A stretch of 64,000 bases of DNA from Nymphaea colorata (taxonomy: Eukaryota > Streptophyta > Magnoliopsida > Nymphaeales > Nymphaeaceae): NCBI RefSeq assembly GCF_008831285.2, contig NC_045148.1:22067002-22131001 (forward strand), read 5' to 3'. Made by a program: the position numbers and the translations under genes. A model generated the notes under the pieces. The model saw only the letters and a program-made list of their open reading frames with translations. It searched no databases and was not told the DNA's origin. Positions 20,661 through 33,199 of this stretch are shown here, piece after piece (the first letter of the stretch is position 1; each line of letters starts with the position of its first letter).

Positions 20661-23165
20661 CCTTTTCACAAACAAAAAATTGATGTGATCTCAAGAGTTA
20701 TTTGTGATTGATGCGAGCTTGAAGCTCACGCACCAGAAGCAGCCGATGGCAGGGCTGAACGGCTCATATATATTCTCGTACCTCTATTTAAGAGTAGTCC
20801 AACTCTCAATGAACTCAGAATTTTGGAAAGGATGAATAATGGAGATTGGCCTGATGATTCTCAGCGCTCATGACGTTTTAGAGCCAAAGCAAAGTCTGAT
20901 CTTTTTCTGATGAAAAGCACTAACACCATTCAATTATGAACTAATTAGGAACACTATATATCTCTGCTTAGCTTCGGTCCTGAATCCAGTGAAGTACTCA
21001 TTCTTCTGCAGCCTCAGTGCTTGCCTACCCACGATATCCATGGCCACATTTTGAACGACGATAGAGTTTCCATGCTCTTTCCTCAGTTTCAATGGTTCTT
21101 CATTCGCGCTAGATTCCAAGAGCCGATTTTCTTTCTTTTTTTTCCTCCAATTCTACATGTTTCTGTAACTGACATGAATTTTCCATCAGCGAAAGAGTCA
21201 ATCCTGTCTCAGTAATGACAAACTAGCAACATGGCCTGTTTAATTTTCTCTCCAAAGTGGACAAAAAACAAGCCAATGAAGCACATGAGAAAAATACTAG
21301 CTTGTTGATAAATTTTGTATCGAGTTGTATTAAAGAGGAAATTTGTTAGTTTACAATCTCTTCGAAATATGTGTAATCAATAGAAGGAATGGGAGAGTTG
21401 TTTTAGACTCTTGGAAGCCTATTTCCTTTGAAAACTAATAGAATGTACAACTCTTGCTTGAAGATTCACTTAACTCAATTTAAATTCATATATTCTTGAA
21501 GTGATTCACCGTTCATGCAAAATAATGGCCATATAAACCTAAGAATTTGTAAAGACACCATTGGAGGATGTTCGCACCTAAGGAAATGAAGGAGATCATG
21601 AAAAGTTGATATTACTTTATCTCAACTTTATGGGATTCTTACTGCATAATAATGGGTCTATATCCGTGACAGAGGTTCAATATTCTCCTTCTATGACTCG
21701 AATGCGGTCTTTCCTGAATGCCCACACAAACTGCATTCAATGTTCTTATAATGAATATATAGGGGTTGAAGTATCTCTTTTCATATGATTGTGATTTGTT
21801 AACTGTGTTTTTACATAAGCCTGTTATGTAAAATGTTTTTCTGGACATGTATTAACTCATTTTTGAGGTATCTTTATGAAGTTTTCAAGGTTCATTTGTA
21901 CAAATTTTACCCCTTGTCAGAGTTTTATGGTATAAACATGCTAACTCTCTATTTTAGTTAGCCTTTTTGTTTAGCGCCCTATTTTGAATCTTGAGTCTTA
22001 AAAAGCCTGTTTATTTGATTTATAATTGGGTTCACTTGAGATTGTTATGGAGTTTCATGATGGTGCTGTCATATAGCATTGCTAGTCGGGCAGGCCAGCC
22101 CACAGAAAACACGTTGCTTCTACGACTCAGGAAAACATCCTGCACGGGAGTAGGCGTCGACCTTTATTTCAAAGGAATTTTGTAAGGGGTTCCAATCCCA
22201 AAACAACCATTCTTTGTACTTGACTATTCGTTGAAGAACCGTAAGTAGATGACATGCTTCAATTGCTGGTGGATCTCCCACTACCGTTGGCAGAAAATCC
22301 ACTCTTAAAAAACTCCATGAACTTCTGATGTGGTTGGCCCTTACTATGCACATTACCCAGCCGAAGCCTCCAGCCTTGGTTGTTCATTTGAATGCATATG
22401 GTTCCTTTAATTTTAAGTTGGAAAGCCAACACTTGGAGACATCTGATCAAACTATCCACCCTCGATCCATTTCACGGCGCCAAAATGAAAACCTACTGTT
22501 AGCCTGATCAGACCCGCAGTTTCAAGTAGGTGTAAAGGATTGGTGTTGGTAGAATGACCAAAATTCAGAATGTCGAGGTCTGAATTCTGCAATGGAGCTT
22601 CTAATTTCTGTCCCTGAGTCAATCACATTTACACATATTAGAAACCCTATTGTGTTTAACCATGTTCTATAGTTTCCACAAATACCAGATGCAGATGTAA
22701 AAAAACAATTTTCCAACATTTTCACCGTTCCTTGTTTTTAAAACGTTTCCCCATCCAACGGATTAGCACCTCAATGACATTGCTATTAAGATGAATGCTA
22801 GAACCAAAATACAAACTCACTTGGCCATATTCAATTCTTTAAGTTCCCTTAACCCAATCTCTCCTTGCAATTTCAGGAGATTATCCATAACACTTTCTAT
22901 CTGGCATTTTACTGAATTTTCAAAGATAGTAGCCCCTTTGTTAGGACTTGTCCTTATTAATAGTAGGGGTTGTATTGCCTACCAAAGTGATGTGACAAAT
23001 CACACTGGATTGGCTGACAGAAAAGACTTCTTCAGCCTAAACAGTCAAAAGTTTGCTGACCTGAAATGGAAAAAGAGCAAAAATCCAACCATCATTTAGC
23101 TAAAGTCCTGCTTATCCTATATGCAATGTTTATTTCATTAATTTCGTAAAGGGCCTGTCTCTCTC
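20661..23165. other. Unassigned DNA with weak coding-like fragments
   Basis: Several short frames occur on both strands. The minus-strand piece at 22120-22460 contains WNPLQNSFEIKVDAYSR, faintly like the WxPPxxGxxKxNxDxA start of a LINE RNase H domain, but without the other motifs. The piece at 20934-21119 (minus) is unrecognised. Nothing can be assigned with confidence. Confidence 0.4.
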
Positions 23166-23272
23166 CACACACACACACACACACACACACCCACACACAC
23201 ACACACACACATACAAACACACACACATACACACATACACACACATATATATGTATATATATATATATATAT
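23166..23272. repeat. Microsatellite (CA)n followed by (TA)n
   Basis: Alternating CA dinucleotides with a few interruptions run from 23166 to about 23245 and pass into TA dinucleotides up to 23272. Confidence 0.95.
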
Positions 23273-24135
23273 CCCTGGTTTTAGGACCCTTTTACTCTTT
23301 CTTGGTTACTTGGTAAAAAAATTGCATCAGGGCAATGATACTTTGGCAAAGCTCTAAGGCGGCATTTGGATGATATTTCCACAAAAGATTTTTGAAGGGA
23401 AACCAGTTCTTTAAGGATAGTGTTATTGATCCATGCAGAAAACATTATCACTCTTTTAGCAAGCACATGCTTCTGAGCCCATAGAATTGTGCTGCAGGTT
23501 GACTTCTTTCGTGCATTACGAGAGCTGTAACTTGTTAAGTAACCCAACACTATATTGAACGCTTACAACCGAATTTCTCTGGCCAGTTGTTTACTGTTTT
23601 CATTAATCTTGAGAGTTATTATTGCTACGGTCTTTTTTTTACCTTTTGTGAAACCCATCTATGTGAAAGCCAAAGCCTAGTCATTAATTTGATTCTCATT
23701 GGTATTATTCTTCTAAATTGCAAATGACGACATACGCTACTTTCAGATTACATGAAGTAACTGCAAGTTTACTGAGATCAGATTACATGAAGTAACTGCA
23801 AGTTCACTAGATCCAAAAGCAGCCTTGGACCCTAGGGGCCTCTTTGGAGTATCCCCCCTCCCCCCAAAAAAACAAAAACCATCTCGCTTCAAACTTCTTG
23901 TTCATTGCTTTGGCTTATCAGAGGAGAGGAAATGAGGAACTATTGACCGCGACTGTCAGAGGAATATGCAAGGAAAATTAGGGGATCGTTGTACTGTTGA
24001 AGAGACAACAATATGATCTTCAATAATGGTTGACTTGTGAGCATGAAGAGTTTGGAGTGCGTCCTTTATTTTTTGATGTTATTTCACCACTGGTGCACGC
24101 AGTGTTTGCCTCCAACATCCTCTTGCCGGCTTTTG
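23273..24135. other. Unassigned DNA with a short direct repeat
   Basis: The sequence 'cagattacatgaagtaactg' occurs twice (about 23745 and 23779), forming a small tandem duplication. Minus-strand frame 23281-23550 is open for 89 codons but unrecognised. Confidence 0.4.
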
Positions 24136-24138
24136 TCA

Positions 24139-25145
24139 CACTGAGTCTCTCTCTCTCTCTCTCCTTGATTTTTCACTTAAAGTCTCTCTTTCTCTTTCTT
24201 TTATTAACCTCTCTCTCTCTCTCTTTATTTGATTTCTTTCTTAAAATTTATTTTCTTCCCCTTGTATTAATCTCTCTTTCGATGTCTCTCTCTCTTCCTC
24301 TCATCAACTTATCTCTCTTTTAAATCTCTCTTTTTGATTCCTCTCTTAAATTCTCTTTTTTCTCTCTTTTATAATCCCTCTCTCTTTGATTTCTAGATCT
24401 CTTAAAATCACTCTATCTCATGCTTTTGTTATTACCTTTTTCTATCTCTCTCGCTTTGATTTCTCTACTAATTTTTTTCTCTTTTGTTAATATCTCTCTC
24501 TGTGATCTCTTTTTCTTTCCTCTCCCTCTGTTGTATTTTTGTCTTAAAATCGATCTTCCTCTCTCTTTTATTAATCTGTCTATCTCTTCAAAAAATACCT
24601 TTTTCTACTGCTTTTATTAACCTCCCTCTCTTTGCCTTCCACATACCTATTTTTTAAAAAGCTCTCTGTCTCCCCATCTCTCTCTTCGATTTCTCTCTTT
24701 AAATCTCTTTTTCTCTCTTTTGATATCTCTCTATCTCTCTTCCACTTCTCTCTTAAAATCTCTATGTCTCTCTCTATCTCTCTTTGACTTTTCTCTTAAG
24801 ATCTTTCTCTTTCTCTTTTATTAATCTCCCTCTCTTTGATTTCTCTGTTTTCAATTACTCTTGTACAATTTTTTTTTCTCTTTTATTAGTCTCTCTCTCT
24901 CTCTATCTCTCTTTTAATCTCTCTCTTAAATTCTCTCTTCCTCACTCTTCTTCTTTCTTTGATTTCTCTTTGTTGCACTCTTTGATGTCTTCTTAAGCTC
25001 TCCTTCTCTCTCTCTTATATTAACCACACACACTCTCTCTTTTTAAAATTCCTTTCTAGATCTCTCTCTCTCTTTTTCTTTTTAAACTTATCTCTTTAGA
25101 TGTCTCTCTCTGCCTCTCTTTCTCTATCTCTTAAGGTCTCATTTT
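24139..25145. repeat. Kilobase polypyrimidine tract with degenerate 50-60 bp units
   Basis: The plus strand is almost all C and T with recurring words 'ttttattaatctctctc', 'tttgatttctctcttaaaatctc' and 'tctctctctc'. The open frames across it (Ser/Leu/Phe-rich) are artefacts. The same words occur at 29760-30460 and 33340-33720. The reverse complements occur at 25250-26350 and 51180-51410. Confidence 0.9.
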
Positions 25146-25249
25146 AAATTCCTATTATCCTTGGTCTAAGATATTCTTCTTAAGAGCCACATAACTTTTC
25201 AAGTAAAACAACCAGCATTTCCACATCCAACCAACAAATCGAAGAAAGA

Positions 25250-26350
25250 TAGAGTGAGAGATTAATAAATGACAGAAAAAGATGTTTTAAGAGATAATCG
25301 AAAAGAGGGAGAAAGAGAGATTTGCTTTAATAATGAGATATCATAATTTTGATAGAAATTAAGATTGTAAGTTTAAGAAATACTTTTAGAAATTTATAGA
25401 CTCATCATTTTTTGATATAGGCTGGAAATGAACTATGGATCATCGAAGAGCTTAGGGTAAGTTTCCAAAGCTTCCTTAGGGGCTTATTTAGACAGACTAT
25501 TGAAACTTGTTTAAAATTATCCATATATACATATTAAGGAAACTTTTTTCGTATATAAGCGAAACGTTAAACGAAGTATCTAATTTTATCTTAGGGATTA
25601 TGAGAATATATCTATTCCACCGTTGAGCATGAGAGGAAGCATCTATTCTAGAAGAAGTTGATGAAAGTAACTCTTCTTGTGCTTTGAAAAATTTATTCTT
25701 TTGAGACTACTAATAGCATGGTACATATGCAGATATTAAGAGAATGATGATTAAAAAGTAGTTAAAGTTATGGTTTAAAACTAAAAGAGATAGAAATAGA
25801 TATTAAGGAGATAAATCAAAGAGAGAAAGAGACAGAGATATCAATAAAAGAAATAAAAAAAAATTAAGAGATAAATCAAAGAGAAAGAGAGAGAAATCCA
25901 AGAGAGATTAACAAAAGAGAGAAAAAGAGAGCTTAAGAAAGAAATAGAGAGAGAGAAAGAGAGATTAATAAAAAGCAAAAGAGAAAAATATTTTAAACGA
26001 AAAATCAAAGAGAGGCAGAGAGGAACATGGATTTCAAGATAAAAAGAAGACAGAGATTAATGATGAGAGAAGAGAATGATTCTAAGAAAGAAATTGAAGA
26101 GAGAGAGAGACTAGTAAAAGATTGATTTTGAGGGAAGTCCAAAATTGAGAGAAGAGAAAGAGAAAGAAAGTGAGAGAAATTAAAAAGAGAAAAAGGTTAA
26201 TACAAGAGAAAGTAAGAAATATTTAAAGAGAGAAATCAAATAAAGAAAGAGAGAGGGAGGGAGAGAGAAAGAAAGGAAAAAATAAGAGAGAGAGAGAGAG
26301 GGAGGAAGACTAATGAAAGAGAAAAAAAGAGATTTTAAGAACGAAATTAA
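25250..26350. repeat. Kilobase polypurine tract, inverse partner of 24139-25145
   Basis: The plus strand is almost all A and G with words such as 'gagagattaataaaag' and 'ttttaagagagaaatcaaagagag', the reverse complement of the words in the neighbouring pyrimidine tract. Together they make a large, imperfect inverted structure around a 100 bp centre. It ends in a (TG)n/(TA)n/(ATA)n run at about 26360-26402. Confidence 0.9.
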
Positions 26351-26408
26351 AGAAAGATATGTGTGTGTATATATGTGTATAATAATAATAATAATAATAT
26401 ATAATTAG

Positions 26409-26618
26409 ACCCATTTGCCTTTCCTTTTGACAAAAAACCTCCCTTTAGAAAGCAATTTTGGTCTTTTTAGTGGGCAAGACTCATTTGCCCCTTCTTTTGA
26501 CAAAGAACCACCTTTTAGAGGGCGATTTTGGTTTTTTTGGTGGGCAAAACTCATTTGACCCTCCTTTTGACAAAAACCTCCTTTTAGAGGGTGATTTTAG
26601 TCTTTTTGGGTGGACAAA
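26409..26618 (+). repeat. Three-unit tandem repeat of 70 bp in the LTR-A upstream part
   Basis: Units start at 26409, 26479 and 26549. Each runs 'acYcatttgMcc', 'ttttgacaaa', 'ccttttagaggg', 'gattttRgtctttttgg' and 'tgggcaa'. A single diverged unit is visible on the minus strand near 8400-8500 at the same place of the 3' LTR, so the array belongs to the U3 part of this LTR family. Confidence 0.85.
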
Positions 26619-26784
26619 TGACCAACTCATTTAAAAAAATATATATCTTTATAAGCCTAATGGCCAATCATACCCATTTTCAAACCATTTGTTTTTCAAA
26701 ATAATTCAAAATTATGTGAGGTTCAGACCAAAATAGGGTGAAATTAAAAAAAAAATCAAATTTTGGGTTTTTGGCTCCAAAATC

Positions 26785-26794
26785 TCTATAAATA
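26785..26794 (+). promoter_or_regulatory. TATA box of the LTR-A solo copy
   Basis: TCTATAAATA is identical to the minus-strand box at 8245-8254 and is followed by a pyrimidine-rich leader. Confidence 0.5.
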
Positions 26795-27729
26795 CTCCCT
26801 ACTTTCCCCTCTCTTGGGTAAGAGTGGCCCTTGGGAGAAACCCTAGAGTATTCTCACTGACTTAGGGTTTCTTTTGAGCTCTCTCTCCCTCTTCCTCTTT
26901 CCATTTCTCTCCAACTTGGGGCTAGCTACAACTCTCCTACGGAGCACCAAAGATCCCTTGGAGGACTCATCTTCATCATCTTGAAACTTCATTCAATGTG
27001 AGTTCAAGTTTATTTAAAACATGTTTGTTCATTTTCCCTAATTCATTTTCTCATTTAGAGGTATGTAATAATCATCACTTTCATTTCTCTCCTATTTTCT
27101 TCCCTCTCTTCATCTCCCCATGGCCAAAAGAGATAGCTCTCAACTCTATTTTAGAGCCAAGAGTCTATGCTCAAGTGCACCGGGAGCATGAGAAGATGCG
27201 ATGATCTTTCATTTCCATGCTTCAGTCATGTTATCTCAAGTCATGTTATCTCATTTCTTGAATGCATTCTTGTTGTTCTTTGCTTCCTTTTATTTTCCTC
27301 TCTTTTTCATTTCCTCATGGCCATAAAAGATAGCTCTCAACTCTATTTTAGAGCCAAGAGGCTATGCTCAAGTACACCAGAAACATGAGAAGATGAGATA
27401 ATATTTTATTTCATTGTTGAATCAGGTTCTATTTCTTTCCTTGAATATTTCTTATATATTATCCATGCGTAGTTGCTTGATTTTCCATTTATATTTTGCT
27501 TCTCTCGTTTTCTCTCTTCCTCACTTCCCTACGGTCATAGGAGATAGCTCTCATCCTCTAGAGTCAAGAGGCTATGCTCGAGTGCACCGGAGACATGAGA
27601 AGATGAGATTTCATTCCATAGTTGAATCATGCTCTCTTTCTTTTATTAAATATTGTTTTTTGATACTATCCACGATGAGAATCAGAGTATGGTTTGGCAT
27701 TCTTATGTCCCCTTTGCCATCACTTACAA

Positions 27730-28060
27730 GAAACCTTTTTAAGGTACATAAATTAGTAAGCTTCCCCAAGCCTTCGGCTACAAAAAGTTTCACAAACCTT
27801 AGGCTATAAAATTCAAACACGTTGCATGTTCAAGCCCAAGATACCTTTAGTTGCAGAGTTCTCCCATTTCGTTGGGCAGCTCTTCAATTTCACTATGATT
27901 TAAATTCAATGTTTGCAGGTTCTAGAGTCTACCGATTGAATTGGACAACTATCTCGCATCAGAAAAGCTTAGATCAAGATATTTTAGAAGTGAAAGGTTT
28001 TGAATGGGAGTTTGGTAGCTCATGTATCTGACATTTCATCAAGTGGCTTTAATATAAAAA
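27730..28060 (-). pseudogene. LRR fragment of a CNL-type NLR gene
   Basis: The minus strand encodes, in broken frames, LLKYLDLS (near 27990), NLQTLN-like residues, ELPNE-like residues, and then GLGKLTNLCTLKRFLVSDGKG (27690-27780). That is the linker between the first LRRs and the rest of a CNL protein. It aligns nucleotide by nucleotide with 36529-36800 of the larger NLR pseudogene. The CC and NB-ARC parts are absent here. Multiple frameshifts show that it is dead. Confidence 0.8.
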
Positions 28061-28573
28061 GTCATCCAGCCCTTGGCTTCAATCAAATTGCTGTTTATTT
28101 TGTCCTGTCTGTGTCTGCCATTCAAATGAATTTTCCCTTCAGTAGTGGTGTGACCCGTTTCCCTCTTCAATCTGGTAAAATATGTTTATAATAATATGGC
28201 ACATAGGAAAATACTCAATCACACATTTTTTTACTAAGTTGTGCTAAAGAAGAAGTTAAATTATTTAATTTACTAGCAGTTAAATAAATCTGATGGAAAG
28301 AATCCCCAACCGAAGCCTTCTAAATCTCTTAGAGTTCCTCTTTTCAGGTTTGTCAGATTTCGTGTTAATGCACTTGTTTATCTGATTTTGTAAATTTTGC
28401 ATATTCAATCTTCAACTCACATTTATTTTGATATTGAATGTGACAAAATGCTGCTGCAAACAATTTGCTAGACTTTAGAGTCAAATTTGGGCTTGGTCAC
28501 AAAAGTAAATATTGAATCCATTAAACCAGATCCAAACTTTGTCATAATGTTAAGATTGGCATAAAGTCACATG

Positions 28574-28629
<56 letters not shown>

Positions 28630-29755
28630 TAAGCATAATATTAGCAAAAGCATTTGGCTAACGATGGTAGAACCAAAGCAACAATTACTTGTGTCTGAAT
28701 CCAACGTTCAAACCAGTTTTTTTTAAATTAACCGTTCACATATTATCTTAAATAATTTGGTAGGTAAACCAAGCTAATAATTGAGATCAAAATAAGTCTG
28801 TAACCATTATCTCCATGCCTAATGTCATTAAGATTTTTCTTGAGTATATATATATATATTACGACAATTGTTGGACATGGATTGAATTTCATGACCCACA
28901 TTTTTTGGTAAACTTAGTACAATTAAAACTGCCAGTTTTAAATTTTCATGTATCCAGTCCCTCTCTATTTTTTTTTTCATACCTATAAATTTGTACCTTT
29001 GGACTTCAAATGTGAAAGAAAAATTTCAAAAATCCAACTGGAATCTGGGTTACCACAGTGGCAGTGGCGAACAGCCATAAATAGTAGAGTGCTCCATGGA
29101 TTTCGTACTCCATCAAGTTGTTCTACCATTGCAATTTCATGACCACACTGTTTATGTAAGAACAGTATATTATGGCTGTTAGTACAATTTAATGGTCTGC
29201 CCCCTTCTTTAATTTCTAGTTGCTGAATTTATAAGAAAGAATAAACCCGTCGGTTGGCATCAGGAGTACAACGTGCCCATTGCTTAATTTGGACTATGGT
29301 GAGCCCATGTGCTCTACAAGCTGGCAAGGTATATGGCCCAATCCCTATCTTCTATGGTCACGTACAAAAACACCCAGTTTCAACCACATCTTACCCAAAT
29401 AAAGAAATGTTTCTTTATTCCTCAGCAATCACTTCCCAATCATCTCAGCTTCAGCAGAAATACTGTTTTTAGCTTTACCAAACATGAACATATTTCTTGA
29501 AAGTCCATAGGCACCAAATGACAGTGTGGAAAGTAACTTTCCAACACTTGTTACCAGCCTCGCTGAACACTGTTGTTCTTAGCTACCATTGTCAACACCA
29601 TTACTGCTAGAAAGCATCAATACTGCTAGAGAGCAAGAAACCGAAAAAAGTGATCTGCATCTTCCTCTTGTCATTTATACATGAAGAACCACTGCACTTC
29701 AATCTATCTAAAGTAGGGAATGAGAATCTGCCTACATAAGCAATATACACAAACT
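28061..29755. other. Unassigned DNA within the first duplicated NLR block
   Basis: The stretch 'gctctacaagctggcaaggt' near 29310 matches the region just upstream of the second NLR at 38755. No gene is seen. Minus frame 29607-29804 is open but unrecognised. Confidence 0.4.
28574..28629. repeat. Compound microsatellite (GT)n(AT)n(AG)n
   Basis: Three consecutive dinucleotide runs lie without spacer. Confidence 0.95.
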
Positions 29756-29759
29756 TATT

Positions 29760-30460
29760 TTTTCTCTCTTTTATGAATCTCCCTGTTTCTCTCACCTCTT
29801 TCAATTTCTCTCCTAAAATCTCTCTTTTTATTTCTCTTTGATTTATCTCTCACCTTTAAATTTCTTTCTCTTTTGCCTAAAAATCACTTTCTCTTCGTTT
29901 CTCTTGAATTTATTTCTTTTCTGAGTCACTCTCTCTCGCTGTCTCTCCTCAATTTTCTCTCTTAAAATCTCTTTTTCTTTCATTAATCTCTCCCTCTCTC
30001 TCTTCTGTTTGTCTCTTAAAATCTCTCATTCTCTCTCATTCTCTCTCTCTCTCTCTCTCTCCCCCATTATTGTCTCCCTTTCTTTTTCTGCCTCCCTTTC
30101 ATTTCTTTTTTACTATCTCTTTTTTTATCTCTTCGATCTCACTCTCGGCAATTTCTCTCTTAAAACATCCTTTTCTCTTTACTTTTATTAATCTCTCTAT
30201 TTGATTTCTCCCTCTGTACCTTCCCTTCTCTTTCTCTTTGATTTCTCTATGAAAATTTCTCTCTATTATTAATCTCTTTCTGTCTATCCTAGATTTGCCT
30301 CTCTCTTTCTTTCTGTGTGTCTCCCTTCCCCCCCCTCTCTCTCTCTCTTGGCTTGTCTGTCTCTTTTAACATTATAAATAAGGTTGATCTACTATATAAC
30401 TTTTATTATGAATAAGGTTGATCTTTGCTGGCTCTCTCTCTCTCTCTCTATACATAAATG
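29760..30460. repeat. Polypyrimidine tract, second copy
   Basis: It has the same word set as 24139-25145 ('ttaaaatctct', 'tttgatttctct', 'attaatctctc'). It interrupts the otherwise collinear NLR duplication. Confidence 0.85.
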
Positions 30461-30479
30461 CAACATTGATCCATGACTG

Positions 30480-31295
30480 CTGCTAAATAAATCCAGAAGA
30501 AAACCTCAACCCCAAATTTCTACGTCACCTGGATTTGTACTTCACTGACAATTAAGAAAAAAAAAAAAGAACATTAGAGGCGAAGTGCGCTCATTCTGGG
30601 GTAAGCTAATAAAATAAGAATGATATTAAAGTAAAGATGAAAAACTTCCTAAATCACATCCTAACTAGCGTAACATGGTGCCGGATATATATTTACCAGA
30701 GTGGCACGTGATCACTTAATACCATTCAGTTATTTAGATCCCGATCCAGTAATCAAGAACATATTGATAGTCTTTTTTTTCCAGACTGTGATTCATTTTT
30801 TAAAATAGAAATTAGTTGTTTTAATATTGTCTGCAGTAATTATTTTTCTTGCTTTAAAATATTAAAAAAAACAAATACCAATAACTTGAAAAACTTGTCA
30901 GAGTTATAGAAGAAATTACGGCAGTGATGAGAATAATGTGAGAACGCAAATCAGATTGTTGACTGTCCGTACGTCTCTTAGTTGTCCAATATGTAGTTTC
31001 TAGGTAGAATATTTCTTTCTTGATTTCTTCTTATTCTTCTCCTTTCAACAGAATCTGATTAGTCAAACTTAAATTTAATTTCGCAAAGTAGAGAACCTAA
31101 ATGGCATTTCATGTCCGACTGTGATAATTCTATAAAATTCATGACCATGGCAATTTACTCTACCATCTCCTAGAGACGAAGCCTGAGCAATACTATACCA
31201 TAGTTGGTTATACTGACCGGCCAGTGAAAGTACGAATGTTGGTTCAATTCTCATGGCAATGTTAGTTCAATTCTCATGGCTGTTATTTCTTTAAA
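30480..31295. repeat. Segmental duplicate of 38785-40640 (NLR upstream flank)
   Basis: It shares 'gctaaataaatcca...accccaaa.ttctac.tcacc' (near 30483 and 38789), 'aatcaagaaca.attgatagt', 'cagtgattcatttttt', 'gaaattacggc.gtg.tgagaat' and 'tagaatatttctt' in the same order. It is noncoding. The second copy is interrupted by the repeat at 38970-39260 and by the microsatellite at 39474. Confidence 0.75.
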
Positions 31296-31389
31296 TTGCA
31301 AAAAATGGATGTGTGTGTTCTCACCTCCAAATTTTTCCAAAGCAGCATATTTTGACAAATTCACAACAAATTTCAATGAGTTTTAGTCC

Positions 31390-32135
31390 CAAACACTTCA
31401 ATTTCCCCTAGTTTGGATCATTTCTCCTTCGATTTGATGGTCAATTATTTTTGTGGCTCATTTGGAACTAAATTTCGGACTTTGAACCCAAGTTCAACCC
31501 AAATTTTGACTAATTTTATACATCAGATCCAAAATCAAGTGTGGATCCAATCTAAAAACTCATGCAATGACCCAAAACAGATCCCTAAATCTAGATTTAG
31601 ATCCAAATCCCAGCTCCAAAGCTAAAACAGATCGCTAGTTCCAAATCTCATCTTCATATCCAAAACAAATCCCTACATCCAAATCCATATCTAAATCCCA
31701 GTAACATTTCTGAAACAGATCCCTAGATCCATATCATAGTTTTCAGATACAAAACAGGCTTTCAGATCAAAACATGGATCAAATATATCTGAATCTTGAT
31801 CCAAATCCAAATTCTGTACCCATTTTATCCAAATTTGAGCCGTTGGATCAAATTTAGATCCAGTCTAGATCCAAGAATCCAAAATCTTGACCCAAATAGT
31901 TGTCTGAATCCAAACCCTTGGACAAATTCGAAATTTAGATCTCATTCCATCTTCTCATCTCAGTCCATATCTAAATCTAATATTCAGATCTAAATCTGAA
32001 TTTCATATCCAAATCAAAATGTATGACTCTAGGTGCATTTTAAGCTTTTGATCTAGATCCAGATCCAAGTCTGAGACGTAGGTCAATTTCCAAACCTAGA
32101 TCCACATTTGAGTTTCAAATTTATTATTTCTATCC
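31390..32135. repeat. Family B repeat, part 1: degenerate GATCCAAATC words
   Basis: The plus strand is packed with AGATCCAAATC-like words in no strict period. The reverse-complement words (GGATTTGGATCT) fill 51720-52540. Both are next to a GC-rich piece and then a purine/pyrimidine tract, in mirrored order, which suggests one repeat family in two orientations. Confidence 0.65.
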
Positions 32136-32339
32136 ATTTCGAACTCCAAAATTATAAATTTGACAAACCCAAATATTACGGCCATTTTCCAAAATGTCAT
32201 TGATTTCTTGTTCAAAATCATCAAAATGCCCTTGATTTTTTTAAGATATCTTTAAATTTCCAAAATGCCATTGATTTTCACTAAATATCCTTCATTTTTT
32301 CAAATGTACCATCATTTTCTAAAAAAAAAAACCAAAATG
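32136..32339. other. AT-rich bridge in family B
   Basis: Words such as 'ccaaaatgcc' and 'cattgattttc' recur. 51690-51730 has the inverse counterpart. No gene is seen. Confidence 0.4.
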
Positions 32340-32795
32340 CCCTGTTCCCTGTCTGTGGGGCCCACTTCTGTGTGGCAGGACGTATTTGGTGCAGCCAGGC
32401 ACTGTCAGGCCGTACCTAGAACGACAGGATATGAACAGGACCTGGCCAAGCCTAGCTTGGTATGGGTAGGCTAGGTCGCACCAGGCTGTACCGGCGGCCA
32501 GAACGCAAGCCTGGCTTAACCAGGTATGGCCCCGGCCAGCTCAACAGGTCTTGCCTCTTTAGGATATGCCAGTGGCCGGCCTGTTTCTGGCCAGGCCTGT
32601 CTAGGCCTGTCTGCGGCTAGCCAAGCTACGCCTGCAGCTGGCCATGCTAGGCTTACAGCCCCACAAAACAAGCCATGTGGCTGGCCTGAAGCACATTTTT
32701 AGGTCTGTTGTCTGCCACTCAGCTAGGCCTAGCTTGCTGGGTGCTTGGGAATAGCTTGCCCTTGGCACAGTCAAATTGTCGCTCAATTTTTTGAA
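32340..32795. repeat. Family B GC-rich part with GGCCAGGCCTG words
   Basis: The block is strongly GC-rich with many 'ccaggc', 'ggcctg' and 'ctggcc' words and no credible ORF. It resembles 5561-5956 in composition. It is probably the U3 part of an LTR because a TATA box follows at 32901. Confidence 0.5.
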
Positions 32796-32900
32796 CAATG
32801 TTAACCATATTAGGGAATTATGTAATTTGAAGCCAATAATAACTAATTAATAACTAATTATACTAAAAAAAAGACTAAAATGTCATTGGATCTTTTTCAT

Positions 32901-32909
32901 CTATAAATA
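32901..32909 (+). promoter_or_regulatory. Possible LTR TATA box of family B
   Basis: CTATAAATA is followed by a CT-rich leader and a duplicated 'tttctaccttctaata' (32919 and 32980). This is the same layout as LTR-A promoters. Confidence 0.4.
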
Positions 32910-33199
32910 ATCATTCGTTTCTACCTTCTAATACATCATCAACCCCTTCGAGCCCTCTCTCTTTGTAAATACATTTTCATTTCTACCTTCTAATATGCCT
33001 GACAACCCCTTGAAGTCTTCCCTCTCCTACTCCAAGCTTTCTTCTTATCCTCTTTTCACTTTAATATCTCTCTTCAGTGCTTCCTCATTTTCAATCTTGC
33101 GTATTTCTTCTTCTTCAATTTTTATAATCGGGGAACTCATTGGAGTCCTCATTTGATGACCTTATTTGGTAGTGGAAGCAAAGAAGTGATTTATTCTTC

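Larger units (their letters stand above)
26409..27715 (+). repeat. LTR-A copy, plus orientation (truncated solo LTR)
   Basis: This copy aligns in order with the reverse complement of 8500-7140: the 70 bp unit(s), 'aagcctaatggccaatc', 'caaattttgggttttggc', the TATA box, 'ctctcttgggtaagag', the CT-rich leader, the GTGCACCGG...AGCATGAGAAGATG tandem units and 'ccttgaatatt...tatatattatcc'. It stops near 27715, where NLR-derived sequence begins. No internal retrotransposon coding follows, so it is a truncated solo LTR. Confidence 0.75.

Noticed and set aside
24030-24996. Plus-strand ORFs rich in Ser, Leu and Phe
   Set aside because: They are translations of CT-repeat DNA; composition alone explains the open frames.
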